Below are positions 51,701 through 62,904 of a DNA stretch of 64,000 nt, in pieces. The DNA lies in contig NC_061785.1 of assembly GCF_022458985.1 (NCBI RefSeq), forward strand, positions 3,090,204-3,154,203, in the 5' to 3' direction. Under the pieces are notes generated by a model. The model saw only the letters and a program-made list of their open reading frames with translations, had not been told where the DNA came from and ran no database searches. How positions within the stretch are numbered: the first letter of the stretch is position 1; the number at the start of each line of letters is the position of its first letter. The position numbers were made by a program, and so were the translations under genes. The stretch comes from Mugil cephalus (lineage: Eukaryota > Chordata > Actinopteri > Mugiliformes > Mugilidae).

Positions 51701-52946
51701 TGGGATCTGCTGTAGCACCTGCAGCCGCTTTAGTACCAGGAGTTGTTGAAGTAACTGGAGCTGCTGTTGTTGTCGCTGTTTTAGGAACATGATGAACCAA
51801 GCCACAAATCAAGTCACTCGTTACATGAACACAATTCAGTTTTCCACAATACACTATTGTGTTATTGGTTATTCAAACAGGGCTGAATGTGGCCCTTAAA
51901 CTGAAATGTGTTTGAAACCACTGACATAAAGCATTAACCAGACCAGAGACCAAACCTTCTTTAAGTAGAATGTGACTTCCCAAAGAAAGGTAGGATATGA
52001 ATGGGTTAGAGGTAAGGTCAGACTTTCAACATCAAACTCAAACATGTTTCTGACACCACACACATAAAAAAGTTGAAATGCAAACTTGTGCCTTTGTTGT
52101 TTAGCAAAATTTAAAGTAATGCACAATATTGTGAGTCTGAACTTTTAGTTAGTTTAAAATCAAGACTATGAAATATTTAGAGAAGAATCGTCTAATTTTC
52201 TGGAATTATCCCTGGATCAAAAATGTCTACAATAATATTTTTATCTTTTACCTAAAAGCCTTTTAAAGACAAGCGGTGTGTTCATTTAACCCTCCCATCA
52301 CCTTCAATTTTTCACTTTTTACCATTGAGTTCAATTTAACCCCAGCAACATAAACTTCCAAAATTGATCACAGTTAAAACATTTTCCTAAGCTTATGTGT
52401 CAGGTATTTCATATTTGTTCACTACCATAATAGCTTTTAAAGTAAAACAACCCCCACTCCATATATACCTGTTACACAATTCTGGAGAAATATGCAGATA
52501 AAATCTCATTGATTGACTTGATTGAAGAGATATGTTTAAGTGATTTTATATAATTTCTAAGTACATATCCCTGTTACCTATAACATTTGGTATGTGGTCT
52601 CCCCATTAAATTAGGCAAATGCATTAAATATCACGCAAAATAAATCATATATTTAGAGGCATTAGTCACTGAATGGTATCAAATTGATCCCTAATATAAA
52701 CAGTAAGAGGATTTATCCCCCAGTGCAAACTGGAATAATCTGAAATTCAATTAAATGTTCTAAAATCAAAAGACATGGATATTTTTCTCAGTGTAAAGGT
52801 TACGTGATGAGGGAGTTTGATCGTCTCCTCCTCTTATCATCGACATTAAAGACTTTGCATGTGTAGGATTTAATAAAATCATGATACTTACCAATAATTG
52901 CAACAACTATCCAAAGGACAGAGCTGAATTTGAAGTTTTGAGCCAT
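39768..52946 (-). CDS. Gene C: giant PTS transmembrane mucin without EGF/SEA
   Basis: Four coding exons: 52892-52946 (signal [18 protein letters not shown]), 40362-51775 (PTS, 11.4 kb, about 3,800 codons), 40164-40251 (TM, WQLAVVIVSSVLAAILLIAL..SVTCK) and 39768-40011 (tail). The PTS exon joins TM directly at a phase-1 junction (..TTPA-WQL). The EGF and SEA exons of A and B have no trace here. The tail ends at TAG at the very end of the exon. Where D has TCG followed by GTAGGT, C has TAG followed by GCAGGT, so the downstream tail exon (about 37490-37614) is no longer translated. The PTS acceptor (CCTAAAACAG) has a weak pyrimidine tract and differs from the shared acceptor of A, B and D. The frame is open from 51775 to about 43600, then broken many times to about 41517, then open again to 40362. 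Confidence 0.7.
40362..51775 (-). repeat. Coding repeat of gene C: 18-bp PGTTxA units in 2.1-2.2-kb higher-order blocks
   Basis: Short units of about 6 residues (A-P-G-T-T-x, with variants APESTV, SPGTTADSGTTV, TPTAAPGTT) are arranged in long patterned strings of 50-70 residues. A higher level is visible. Sequence at 44239 recurs at 46381, and sequence at 44701 recurs at 46843, both at an offset of exactly 2,142 bp (714 codons). A third copy follows at about 2,190 bp (46291 against 48481). Variation between copies includes a 30-bp in-frame insertion near 47020. The region from about 41520 to 43600 has many one-base deletions relative to neighbouring copies. Confidence 0.88.
51776..52891. other. 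Gene C intron 1
   Basis: 52280-52400 matches gene D intron 1 at 60740-60850 (aatttaaccccagcaacataaacttcc type), which supports a C/D pairing. No exon or transposon was recognised. Confidence 0.45.
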
Positions 52947-53157
52947 TTTCAGTAAATGGAAGCACAAAACTTCAGTAAAAGAAAGACAGACACTGAGAGC
53001 TATGAGTGGACGAAGCTTCAGTGCTGAACAACCTTGAAGGATGAGACTTCAGGTGCCTTGGACTGGTGGTTTTAAATTGTTTGCCACTCCTTTTTGGGTG
53101 GTATGGTGCAATTATGTTTCCCACCCAAAAAAATATCATTTATCAGTTTTCCAATGA

Positions 53158-53167
53158 CTATTTTATA
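53158..53167 (-). promoter_or_regulatory. Candidate TATA box of gene C
   Basis: TATAAAATAG on the minus strand, about 212 bp upstream of the ATG, inside a block conserved upstream of B. A reversed CCAAT-like TCATTGG follows it. Gene A has Tc1 debris at this place and no TATA element. Position would imply a 5' leader of roughly 180 nt. Confidence 0.35.
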
Positions 53168-53244
53168 TCCCGACCAGTCATCAGCAACATATAAAACAGC
53201 ACTAAAATCCTCTGATGCCCTGTGATGAGGGCTAAACTTAATGT

Positions 53245-53246
<2 letters not shown>

Positions 53247-53284
<38 letters not shown>
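53247..53284. repeat. (TA)n microsatellite
   Basis: About 18 TA units upstream of gene C. Confidence 0.95.
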
Positions 53285-53285
<1 letters not shown>

Positions 53286-53446
53286 GGCATCCTGTAAAAA
53301 ATATGGGTGTAACTATGCCTGGGCAGGACAATTTCATAATATTTTATACCTGGATATCATACCTGTTCACGTACCAATGTTTCTTACTCATAAATTATTC
53401 ACAAGATAAATAGTTATTCAAGATAAGACAAATTTAATGATCATGC

Positions 53447-53764
53447 ACCGATCAGCCACACCATTATGACCACTGGCAGGAGAATTAGATAACGTTGACC
53501 ATCTTGTGACAATTCAGTGTTCGACTGGTAAACTTTTGGATCTGGCATTCATCCATGTGATTGTTAATTAGACATGTACCACCCACCTAGACCACACCTG
53601 GTACCCCTACCCCATAGCAATGACACTCCCTGATGGTAATAGCCACACCCAGCATGACACAGACACACATAAAAACACTTTAGGAACAACTCAAAAAGAC
53701 ATGAAGAACAGCACAAGGTGTTGACCAGGCCTCCAAATAACAACGAAAAAGAAACATTACAAAC

Positions 53765-53812
<48 letters not shown>

Positions 53813-54275
53813 GTGTGCTACAGACAAATATTTCAAACTTTGACTCATCAGTAGCCAGACTTCTCCAGACAGTAGATGGGTGTACCTGGATAGTGCTGGT
53901 AACTGTCAGTTCTGAGCTGATGGCTCTGCTGGACATCTTAAGATTTCAAAGGGAAATAATCTTGATGTGGTTTTTCATCTGTTGCACTAAGTTTCCTCGA
54001 CTGATCACTGCATCTACGATCCTACAAAATCCTTTACTTTGTGCAAGTGTACCCATAAGGATTGATGCTGGTTTAAAGGCAAAGAAACGTAACACCAAAT
54101 ATTGATGTGACTTAGATTTTTGTTTTGTTCACTCACATTTTGTACACAAAAATAAACATTAAAAAAAAAAACAACATTTTTTATATTTTTAAAAGCATTC
54201 TTATTTACAGTATTTTCCACACCTGCACAGTACTGTATATCGGGAGGCCATAGTGTTATGCCTGATCAGTGTGTG
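53447..54275. mobile_element. Nested Tc1-like fragments upstream of gene C
   Basis: Family 1 starts at 53447 (caccgatcagccacaccattatgacc) and its opposite end appears at 54247-54275 (catagtgttatgcctgatcagtg). Between them a second Tc1-like family occupies 53812-54245 (agacagtagatgggtgtacctgg.., ending cctgcacagtactgtata), next to a GT microsatellite. Confidence 0.6.
53769..53811. repeat. (GT)n microsatellite
   Basis: About 20 gt units at the junction of the two Tc1-like fragments. Confidence 0.95.
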
Positions 54276-54279
54276 ATAA

Positions 54280-54545
54280 GAAAAAACAGACTGGTAGAAG
54301 TGTTTGCTTTAGGATTCATCCAAAATATTTGGTTGCCGTGGCATTGTTCAGCTACTTTTCTCACACACACCTCACAATTTATAAGTTACAGGTGAGGTCC
54401 ATAATGTAAAGGTGGAACAAAGATTACGTGGCTTGGCAGCAGTTTTATGGATATATGACAGTTCCACCAAACAGAGACGCATTTTTCAAATGTCAATACT
54501 GAGAAATCTGTGTTTATTAACCAAATAACAGTCTCTATTTTGTCT
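54280..54545. repeat. Upstream block of gene C (first half)
   Basis: aggattcatccaaaatatttggttg to gagaaatctgtgtttattaa matches 2650-2935 and 22815-23075. Confidence 0.6.
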
Positions 54546-55515
54546 AGCGTAGTTTCCTTTTTTTTCCTTTTTCCTTTTCTTTAAAAAAAAGCTTGCCTGA
54601 AAAGAAATGGCTAAAAAAAAAATAAAAATAAAAAATCAGTAGAATAGTGGTTAGCCTTATCTCCTGTAAGTTACCTAACAAAGGTCTATTTTATCACTCA
54701 GCTCCAAAACATTACAGTCCTTGGCAACAGCCCTAACTTTTACTGTTATTGGTGTTTGACCTTGAATTGTTTTATCTTTCTGGAAAACTAATAGTGCAGG
54801 TTGTCAACCACTGAAAAGGACCACAGAGCAAAGCTGGCTCCAGTAACTAGCTGTGACGTCCATTGAGAAGGAGGTGACTGAGACAGGTTGAAGTTCATTT
54901 TAAGAACTATGTTTGAGTATAAGTATGAGTATACCAGAAAGTCTACTAATTTGATGGTCATTCAGACAAAATTGGAACAGATTATTTTAAGATTTACGAT
55001 TATAAAAGTATACTTTAAGTATACTTAATAAAGGACATTTTAAGTTTATAACAATACACTTTCAAGTATCCAAAAAAGTACACTCATCTATAGAATAGGT
55101 AAATACTTCTAGTCCACATTTTACTGCATACTGTAAGTACACTTTTATGAATTTTAATTACTAAAACCAAAAAAGTCTGCTTAGCATGTTATTTACATAC
55201 TCAAGATATACTTCTTCAAGTGTTCTTAAAGGTAACTCACACTGTGTGTACACTACAGTGTATTTACATAATCACTAGACAGAATATACTGAATACTGAA
55301 CAAGTTTGATATATTCAAAAACATTTTAAAGCATACCATACAGTGTATTTACAGATACCTGCTTAAATCATTTAAGATGTGCATTACTACATATCACAAC
55401 TACTGTACTGTAACGACTGTAACTATTACTGGCAAAGTTTTAAGTGCAGAACCCACACGTCTCTCGAGTTTGAGGTCACAAACATATTGCTCGACAGTAG
55501 ACAGAATTCATGGTT
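54546..55515. other. Stretch without recognised features
   Basis: AT-rich with many agtatactt-like short motifs around 54990-55350, which look like a degenerate low-order repeat. No gene. Confidence 0.35.
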
Positions 55516-55519
55516 CCTG

Positions 55520-55900
55520 TTCTCATAGCAAGTCTTCCAGGTCCTGAAGCAGCAAAACAGCCCCACATCACCACCACTACCACCACCATATTTTACTGTT
55601 GGTATGAAATGAAATGTAGTGTTACTAATATGCCAGATTTAATTGGGACACAAGCCTTCCAATAAGTTTAACTTTTGTCTCTTCAGTCCACAGAGCATTG
55701 TGACAAAAGTCTTGGGGACCATCAACATCTTTCTGAGCAAACTGAGACAACCCTTTGTGTTTTTATTTATTTATTTATTTTTTGCTCAGCAGTGACCATG
55801 CAGGACATTCTGGCCTAGTATCTTTCTTATGGTGGAGTCATAAACACTGACCCTAAATGAAGCAAGTAGTTCTGCAGTTCTCTGGATTAGATCTTCTTCA
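55520..55900 (-). pseudogene. Tc1-like transposase fragment
   Basis: The minus-strand reading shows DFCHNALWTEETKVKL and further debris of IWWW..CGAVLLLQD, the catalytic-domain region of a Tc1-like transposase, with several stops. Same family as 5615 and 34190. Confidence 0.65.
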
Positions 55901-56444
55901 AAATATGACGTAATGAATAGAAATAAATCCAAAATTACAAAATAACAGTGTCACACTGATCTGTTTCTAACTCACCAGCCGTGGTGAGTAAATGTCGAGT
56001 GATTGCACAGATCAACACACAAGCAGACTTTTACAACAACGGAAGTGGACACAGATACAGTTCTTTGTTAATACAGATGGATAAATATTCATATTTATAA
56101 AAACAAAAATCATGTCTTTCCCATGAGGAAGTCAAATATATTTACACAGAAATTACAGAAAATATTTTAATGTATGCATTTAAACATTTCTATGAATTAA
56201 ATACTTCCACTCATCAATTTAATTAGCCATTAAACATATACAAAACCATATCAATGTAATGAATATGTTTAAATCATTTTCGCCAAAATATATGAACACA
56301 CCTTAAAACCCCCATTTGGCAGGCTAAAAGTTTTTGGTGCAAATACACAACTATTGACTTCAAAATTGGTGGACAGCAACAAGATGGGCCGACATGGTAA
56401 TCATGTCCAAAACTTAATTGAAGGTGGTCGGCAAAAGACAAGAG

Positions 56445-59400
56445 TTAGTTTTCATTGTCGTACGTGTAGTAAGGGTTATTGTAGCCCCCACTCTGATCAT
56501 TGGGGTTGTTCTGGGATCGAGCTTGAGTTGATGTGTTACTGCTATCGTAGTTGTTGTTCAGCCACTGCAGCAGAAAACAAAAGATTCTCTGTTAGAGACA
56601 TTTGTGCGAATAGGCCAAGGAAGCAAAGAGTGAGATGACAACACAGTTAATTGTAAGACTGGGGTTACTTAAATGTTACTTTCTTCACATTTATTACAGA
56701 GTTTCTTAAAGACATTTCATCCAAGTCTTTGGTTCTAAAGGACTGGCAGGGAACTGAGGTTTAAATAGGAACATCTGTGGATTATACTTTAGGTCAATTT
56801 CTGCAGAATTCTAACGTTTAATATCGCCAGTGGGCAGGCCTTCCTCTAATCTGACCACTTTTTGCAGTATCCAGTAATCTAACGTGTTACTTTTCCCAAA
56901 CCAGTAATCAGATTAAAGTTACTTATCCAAGTTACTGTGCATAACTATTTGCTTTCTTCATGCGTCCTGGGGAGTGACATCACGTATGCATAGTTGGTTT
57001 ACTGATTCAGATCTAACCTTCCGCAGTCATATTAAATCGATCACCAAAACAGCGTTCTATCAACTTAAGAACGTATCCACAGTGAAGGGTTTTATGTCTC
57101 TAACAGACCAAGAGAAGCTCATCCATGCTTTCATCTCCTGTAGACTCAATTACTGCAATGGTCTTATGACTAGACTTTCCCCAAAGAGCATAAAACAGCT
57201 GCAGCTCAAGTGTTGACCACAACAAAGAGATCAGAGTACATTACTCCAGTTCTTAAGTCTCCACACAGGCTCCCAGGCAGCTGTAAAATAGATTTCAAAG
57301 CTCTGCTACCGGTCAACAAATCACTGAATGGGTTAAATCCAGGATCACTGACATGATAACTGAATACAAGCCCAGCAGAACTTCCAGAGACTCAGGTCAG
57401 ATAGTGGAGCCCAGAGTTCAGACTAAACAGGGTGAAGCAGCATTCAGCTGCTGTACACAGATGGAACAAACTACTAACAGAAGAGAAATTAGCTCCAACT
57501 GTGAATGTTTGTGAAACCACGCATAAAACATTTCTCTTTGCAAGTGCTCATGGGTGAGCTCTTTTAATGCCCATTAGCATTTGAATTTTATTTGTTTTTA
57601 ACTGTAAGTCTCACCTTTTTATTGTAAAGCACATTGAGTTGCTCTGTGTATGAAATGTGCTATATAAATAAAGCAACCTTGCCTTGTCTTGCCTTGCCCA
57701 TCAGAAACTCACATGACTAGAGTCTGTCAACGATCAGATACTTGTTATTGGTGGAAACTGTTTGACCCTGTCCCCTTTGTTGTAGATTGATGTCAGATTA
57801 CATCTCATTCCATTTCCCCATGTACAGAGAAGTATTCTCCAATTTGTCATAGATATCTTAGTTTGCTCCTCTTTCAACCCTTTTGTCTTCTTTGGCTAAA
57901 ATGCAGACATTGTTGTCTTCAAAGGAGCGTCCTTGGATTCAGCTAATGAGCTGGCAGATTCTAGTTATGTGAATTTCTGATGGGTAACACCCACAGATGA
58001 TCCTATTAAACCCCAACTCCCAACCAGCCCTTCAGAATCGAAGGCTATGATGAAACATCTCCAAGAAACCCTACAATCCGACTGCCTTTCTTTAGTGTGA
58101 TTTGAAAACACCATGACCTAGGTGACTGAGAACCTTCACAGACAGAGGGAATACCTACCGAGTTCCTCCCTGCAGGAAACGGGTTTTGCCGACTGTTGCT
58201 GGCAGTCATCTCCACGCTGTTGCTGCTGTTCCAAGGATTGTGGAACTTTGCCCGTGGTATCTTAAGAACCTCAACCTTGCTAAAAGCTGCCAAGCCACTG
58301 ACTGACCCCTTATCCGAGACTGAAGCCTGGCTGTTGACTGAGTGGCCATTAACCAGTGGTGCTTTGGGAGCAGAGTCGTTGACGTAGGGCTTTCCGACGA
58401 ACTCAGTACAGTTTGTCTTCGACTTTTTCTTTGATACTCTGACAACATTAAAGGAAAATACAATAAGTTAACATGCCTTGCTAGGAAAAGGTGTCTATTA
58501 GTATGTCATGTAAGTGAAAGGGAAACATGGAAAAGGCTTGACGGGGGTAGTGGTGAATATGTGAAAGTAGTATGAGTATGTGGAAAACTCACTTGCAGGC
58601 GACTAACATGAGAAGAATGAGCAGCAGTGCCCCGAGCACGGAGCCGCCAATCACCAGGGCGAGCTGCCAAGCTAGCAAACAACAATGTAGAAGACGTTAA
58701 TATCACAGTATCACAGCACACACTAACGCATCTTAACGCGTGTTTTAAGTTGCATGAAGCCCTTTGCCGCTCTAAAATATTAAAAATCTGTCTCAGCTGA
58801 TGTATCTTCAGTTGCCTCTAAGTGGCGCTGAAATTTTTCCCAAAGGGTGTTTGTGCCTCTTTGGAGGAGATAATATTAATGATGTGGTCGGTAACTGGCA
58901 TTAGCATTATCTTTTCCAAGCTGCTGTAGTACCTGGCATTGAACCAGGAGAACCAGGAGCTGCTGAAGTACTTGGAACTGCTGTTGGTGGTGCCCCTGTT
59001 GATGTTGTTGTCTCTGTTGTTGTTGGTGCCACTGTTGATGTTGTGGTCTCTGTTGTTGTTGGTGCCACTGTTGATGTTGTATCTGTCATTGGTGGTGCCA
59101 CTGTTGTTGCTGTTGTCTCTGTTGTCGATGGTGCCACTGTTGATGTTGTATCTGTCATTGGTGGTGCTACTGTTGTTGCTGTTGGTGCCACTGTTGTTGT
59201 TGTTGTTGGTGGTGCCGCTGTTGAAGTGTTTGCCCCTGTTGTTGCTGTTGGTGTCACTGCTGTTGTTGTTGGTGCCACTGTTGTTGTTGTTGGTGTCGCT
59301 GTTGTTATTGTTGATGCCACTGTTGTTGTTGGTGCCGATCTTGCTGTTGTTGCTGTTGGTGCCGCTGTTGTTGTTGTTACTTTTGTTGTTGTTGGTGCCA

Positions 59401-61290
59401 CTGTTGATGCTGTTGTTGGTCCCACTGTTGTTATTGTTGGTGCTGTTGGTGTCGCTGTTGTTGTTGTTGGTGCCGATGTTGTTGTTGTTGCTGTTGGTGC
59501 CGCTGTTGTTGCTGTTGGTGTCACAGTTAGTGCTAAGAAACGATAAAACTTCATTAATGCAAAAGAAAATCCTTTCACCGGAGAAACACAAAATGATAAT
59601 ATATGTTTATAAAGAGAAAGAAACATTAGAAGTATTTAATTTAGTTTATTTATTTGCACCATATTTTAATAATAGCTGGATAATAAGGGCTACATCCCAG
59701 ACGGCATATCTATTGAGCTTGGAGATTACGATTCAATGATCGATTTCTCTTCATCTAGACAAGAGCAATAGACATGTTATTGGTTAATTGTAATAATGCA
59801 TGCTCCATAGAGTACTTCTTCCTGAAGACATATTGGTGGTTACAGTTAAATGCTTTAAGGTTCTTGTGTACACTAGTCTTCCTGGGATTTTTGAGAAACA
59901 GGAGAATAGATACTGGGCAATAATTACCAAATTCTTTAGGATCACCTGATCTAAAGATAGGCATTACTTTGGCAATCTTTACGTCTTGAGGACACCAGTT
60001 TGCAGAAATATGGAACAAAATATAAGGTAGTGGCTCAGTAATATGATCAATGCCTTCTTTCATGACAATGGGTCTGATTCCATCATGACCTTCTGCAGAG
60101 TTGTTAAGGCTCACAGTTATATCCTGGACTTCTTTGGGACATGGGGTAAAAGGTGGACAAAGAAGAAAATTGAACAATAATCAATTTACAAGGTTTCTTA
60201 TTTGAATCCTTAATGGTAGATGTCAAGGAGGACCTGACATTAACAAAAACATTATTAATCAACAATCTCCTCTGGATTATGAACAGTACCATCTCTTCCA
60301 AACATTTCATTGGGCACACCAGATGGAGATTTATAAATTTAGCACTTGGTTGATGAATCTCCAAGTTGATTTGATGTCATTTGATGCTTGGAGGAATTTA
60401 TCAGTATCAGTGTGGGATACCTAATAGATCTCTTGTACAGTTTATTTATTTATTTATTTTTAATCTAAATACGTGTTCTTTGGTGATCTATTGTTTGTCA
60501 AATGATTTAGTTGTTGTAGTCTTGGTAAAGATTAAGGGAAAGTAGTACTGCAAGGAGGAATTACAGAAATAAATAAATAATAATAATAAATAATCTTGCA
60601 GCCAGTGAACCAGAAGATATATCCTAAGAGTTAATCATGATGACGGTAATGAGAGTAGCTGTAGTGGTGTTTATTCTAGTCGTTGAACACCAAAAACTAA
60701 AACGAAAGCACCCCACCAGAGCCCCATTAGAGGGTCTTTCACTTTTCTTTTCACTTTTTATCACTGATGTCAATTTACCCCCAGCAACTTAAACTTCTTA
60801 AAATGATCACAGTTAAAACATTTTCCCAAGTTTATGGGCCAGGCCCAAGGGGCTTTATATCATTTCTAGGTGCTTATTTTTGTTATCCATAACATTTGGT
60901 ATAAAAAAAAAAAAAAACTATTATCAAGTATCATTATAAATATTATGTTAGGGCCACAGTCCTTGTTAGTGTTCCCATTAAATATGACGCAAAACAAATC
61001 ATATATTTAGAGACATTAAACATTGAATGGGACCCCCAAAACAACAGGAAGGCGAATCATGTTAAATCCCAATGCAAACTGGAATTATCTGAAATTAAAT
61101 TAAAGGTGCTGAAATCAAAAGATGAGGACATTTCTCTCAGTTGTAAAGGTTACGTGATGCGGAAGTGTTTGATCCCCTTATCATCAACACTGAAGACATC
61201 GCATGTGTATGGTTTTATAAAATCATGATACTTACCAATAATTGCAACAGCTATCCAAAGGACAGAGCAGAATTTGAAGTTTTGAGCCAT
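56445..61290 (-). CDS. Gene D: short PTS transmembrane mucin with the longest tail
   Basis: Five exons: 61236-61290 (signal [18 protein letters not shown]), 58933-59532 (PTS), 58593-58671 (TM), 58159-58438 (tail 1), 56445-56564 (tail 2). The lengths total 1,134 nt, giving 377 residues plus stop with no frame problem. The PTS acceptor TTTCTTAG precedes CACTAACTG, and the donor CCAG before GTACTA matches the other paralogues. The TM is [24 protein letters not shown], with a membrane-edge Cys that could be palmitoylated. Tail 1 carries basic KKKSK next to the membrane, then SVNSQASVSDKGSV, conserved in the family. Tail 2 ends YNNPYYTYDNEN and contains an NPxY-type motif (NPYY) that fits endocytic or PTB-domain adaptors. 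Like C it lacks EGF and SEA. The coordinate of the stop is certain to within one base. Confidence 0.75.
56830..57690 (+). mobile_element. L2-group LINE 3' fragment in gene D
   Basis: Plus strand: DSDLTFRSHIKSITKTAFYQLKN, KLIHAFISCRLNYCNGL and LSPKSIKQLQ, then degenerate sequence to tataaataaagcaaccttgcc. It lies in the last intron of D, as its sister does in C. Confidence 0.7.
58933..59532 (-). repeat. Degenerate PTS repeat of gene D
   Basis: About 200 codons rich in Thr, Ala, Pro and Val (ATTVAPTTTTVAPTATT type). The loose 12-30-bp units read ttgttgttggtgccactgtt on the plus strand. A 3' part repeats APPMTDTTSTVAPSTTETT three times. It is far shorter and less regular than the PTS exons of A-C and shows no frameshift. 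Glycosylation potential per residue remains high. Confidence 0.8.
59755..60450 (-). mobile_element. Non-LTR RT N-terminal fragment in gene D intron 1
   Basis: Minus strand: LNNSAEGHDGIRPIVMKEG, VKIAKVMPIFRSGDPKEFGN, YVFRKKYSMEHALLQLTN, the finger region of a non-LTR RT. Same orientation as gene D. Upstream coding debris continues to about 60360. Confidence 0.65.
60450..61235. other. Gene D intron 1, upstream part
   Basis: Shared with gene C intron 1 from about 60740 onward. It contains short A-runs (60903-60916) and no exon. Confidence 0.4.
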
Positions 61291-61377
61291 TTTCAGTAAA
61301 TGGAAGCACAAAACTTCAGTAAAACAAAGACAGACACTGAGCGCTGTGAGTGGAAGAAGCTTCAGCGCTGGACAACA

Positions 61378-61560
61378 GTGACGCGTCAGTCGCGAACGAG
61401 TCGGTTGTTCTTTGAAGTGAACGACTGTTCCCGTCATTGGAGGCAATTATTTATTTATTTATTTTTTTTTCTGTCAAAGCCGAACGTGATTGGTCAAGAT
61501 GGCGGCGTCTGTGTCCACACTGAGCGGGGAGGACGGGAGGACACACACACACACACACAC
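61378..61560. promoter_or_regulatory. CpG-rich patch with YY1-like and CCAAT-like motifs
   Basis: caagatggcggcgtctgtgt at 61497 carries the AAGATGGCGGC motif common at vertebrate start sites. The motif attggt lies just upstream, and several CpGs are present (gacgcgtcagtcgcgaacgag). It directly abuts the point where gene D loses similarity to the other upstream regions, so it is inserted sequence. An open frame from this ATG has no recognisable product. Confidence 0.3.
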
Positions 61561-61564
61561 ACAC
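61542..61564. repeat. (AC)n microsatellite
   Basis: About 11 ac units. Confidence 0.9.
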
Positions 61565-62039
61565 AGGAGGCTGGGAGACCGAGAGCGTTGCAGAGACTGA
61601 AACTATATGCATCCAGGGCTTATACCCACGCTGGATCTCCAACCTCGTTGATGCAGGATATTGTCAGGATCGATCAGTCAGTTGAGTTCACCTAACAATG
61701 GAATGAGAGTAACGCAGCTCCTCTCCAAACTAACATCAACCAATCAGGTGTAGGGGGTCCTGGAACGCCTGATTGAGATCCACTGATGCTAAAAAATCAG
61801 GGATGCTGCCTTCAGGCCTGGTGACTCACAGTCCTTCCATCTCACGCTTCTGTATGGTTGTGAATGACAAATAAAAATCCTTGAATCGGAAGTCCGAATT
61901 TTCCGAGTTGGATGTCCTTGATAGTAAAGAGGCCGAACTAAACTGTGTGAAGTTAAAATTTCATACTGAGCACATGTACAGGCTCTGGAACTGGCCAACT
62001 TTGTTTTTATATTTCATAATATGTATGTATAATGTGTTT

Positions 62040-62900
62040 TGCCTGTTTGAGTCCAGCTCAGGCTTTCTGGGTGGAGTTTGCATGTTTTCTCCAGGGGCCT
62101 CATTTATCAACCGTGCTTATGCACAGATCTGTGCTTAATGCGAGCGTAAGCACATTGCGACGCAAAGTATGGCATTTATCAATTTGTTCTTGTGCTTAGA
62201 AAAGTGTAAATTTATACACAAATCTGATCGTGCATGCAAGCAGAATCTAGTGGCAGAACAGTGGAACTACACCCATTGAGGACCCATTGAGACAGTCGCA
62301 TTGTTCAGCAGCATCTCGAACTTGACACTTTACCACATATTGTGGTCTCTTATAAAAATGCTCAGTCAGTAATTAGAGAACTGTGCGTTTTCAAAGAGCG
62401 TTAATTAATCTGTTCAACACCGCTTCTCCAAAAAACATACTGATGGATTTAAGCCATGAGTTAGTACTCTTATTTTAAATCAAAGCCAACCCAGTGCACA
62501 TCTCCTGTCCGCTCTGGGATGCGTGGACACCGGAACATTTCAGTAAGAGTTTGGAGACTTATGCGGCATTTCACAGCCGACTCTAAGCAGAATCACCCCG
62601 GCACTGGATGAAATAATTTCTCTGGCCTCAGTTTACAGTTCCCATACAGGCATCACCAACAAGCCCAAACTAAACAAGAATTTCGGGCCATTCCCGGATT
62701 CCCAAACATAATTTGGAGCCAGATTGCACCCACATGCAATAAGCCACACAATGAATTCCAGTTACGTGAACGGGGAAGGATTTCATTCAATCAATACACA
62801 AATAACATGAGAAGCTACGTCTCTATTAAACGTTGTTGTAGAAATGTACTTCAGTGAAAACTGACTCATTTCATGACTTCATTTACGGATTTGATGGGGT
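62040..62900. other. Unclassified repeat stretch
   Basis: 62070-62095 has a SINE-core scrap (gggtggagtttgcatgtttt). 62096 starts a motif ggggcctcatttatcaa typical of ends of fish non-autonomous DNA elements. The other end was not found. No gene. Confidence 0.35.
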
Positions 62901-62904
62901 CTTG

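Noticed and set aside
40362..51775. CRISPR-like regular array
   Set aside because: No unique spacers, coding periodicity of three, and eukaryotic context.
56354..56638. Plus-strand ORF of 94 codons with cysteines
   Set aside because: Antisense to the last exon of gene D; the cysteine pattern comes from the complementary strand.
61300..61695. Plus-strand ORF of 131 codons, including a frame from the AAGATGGCGGC start
   Set aside because: Passes through an AC microsatellite (THTHTH) and matches no family I know. Kept only as a possible promoter patch.
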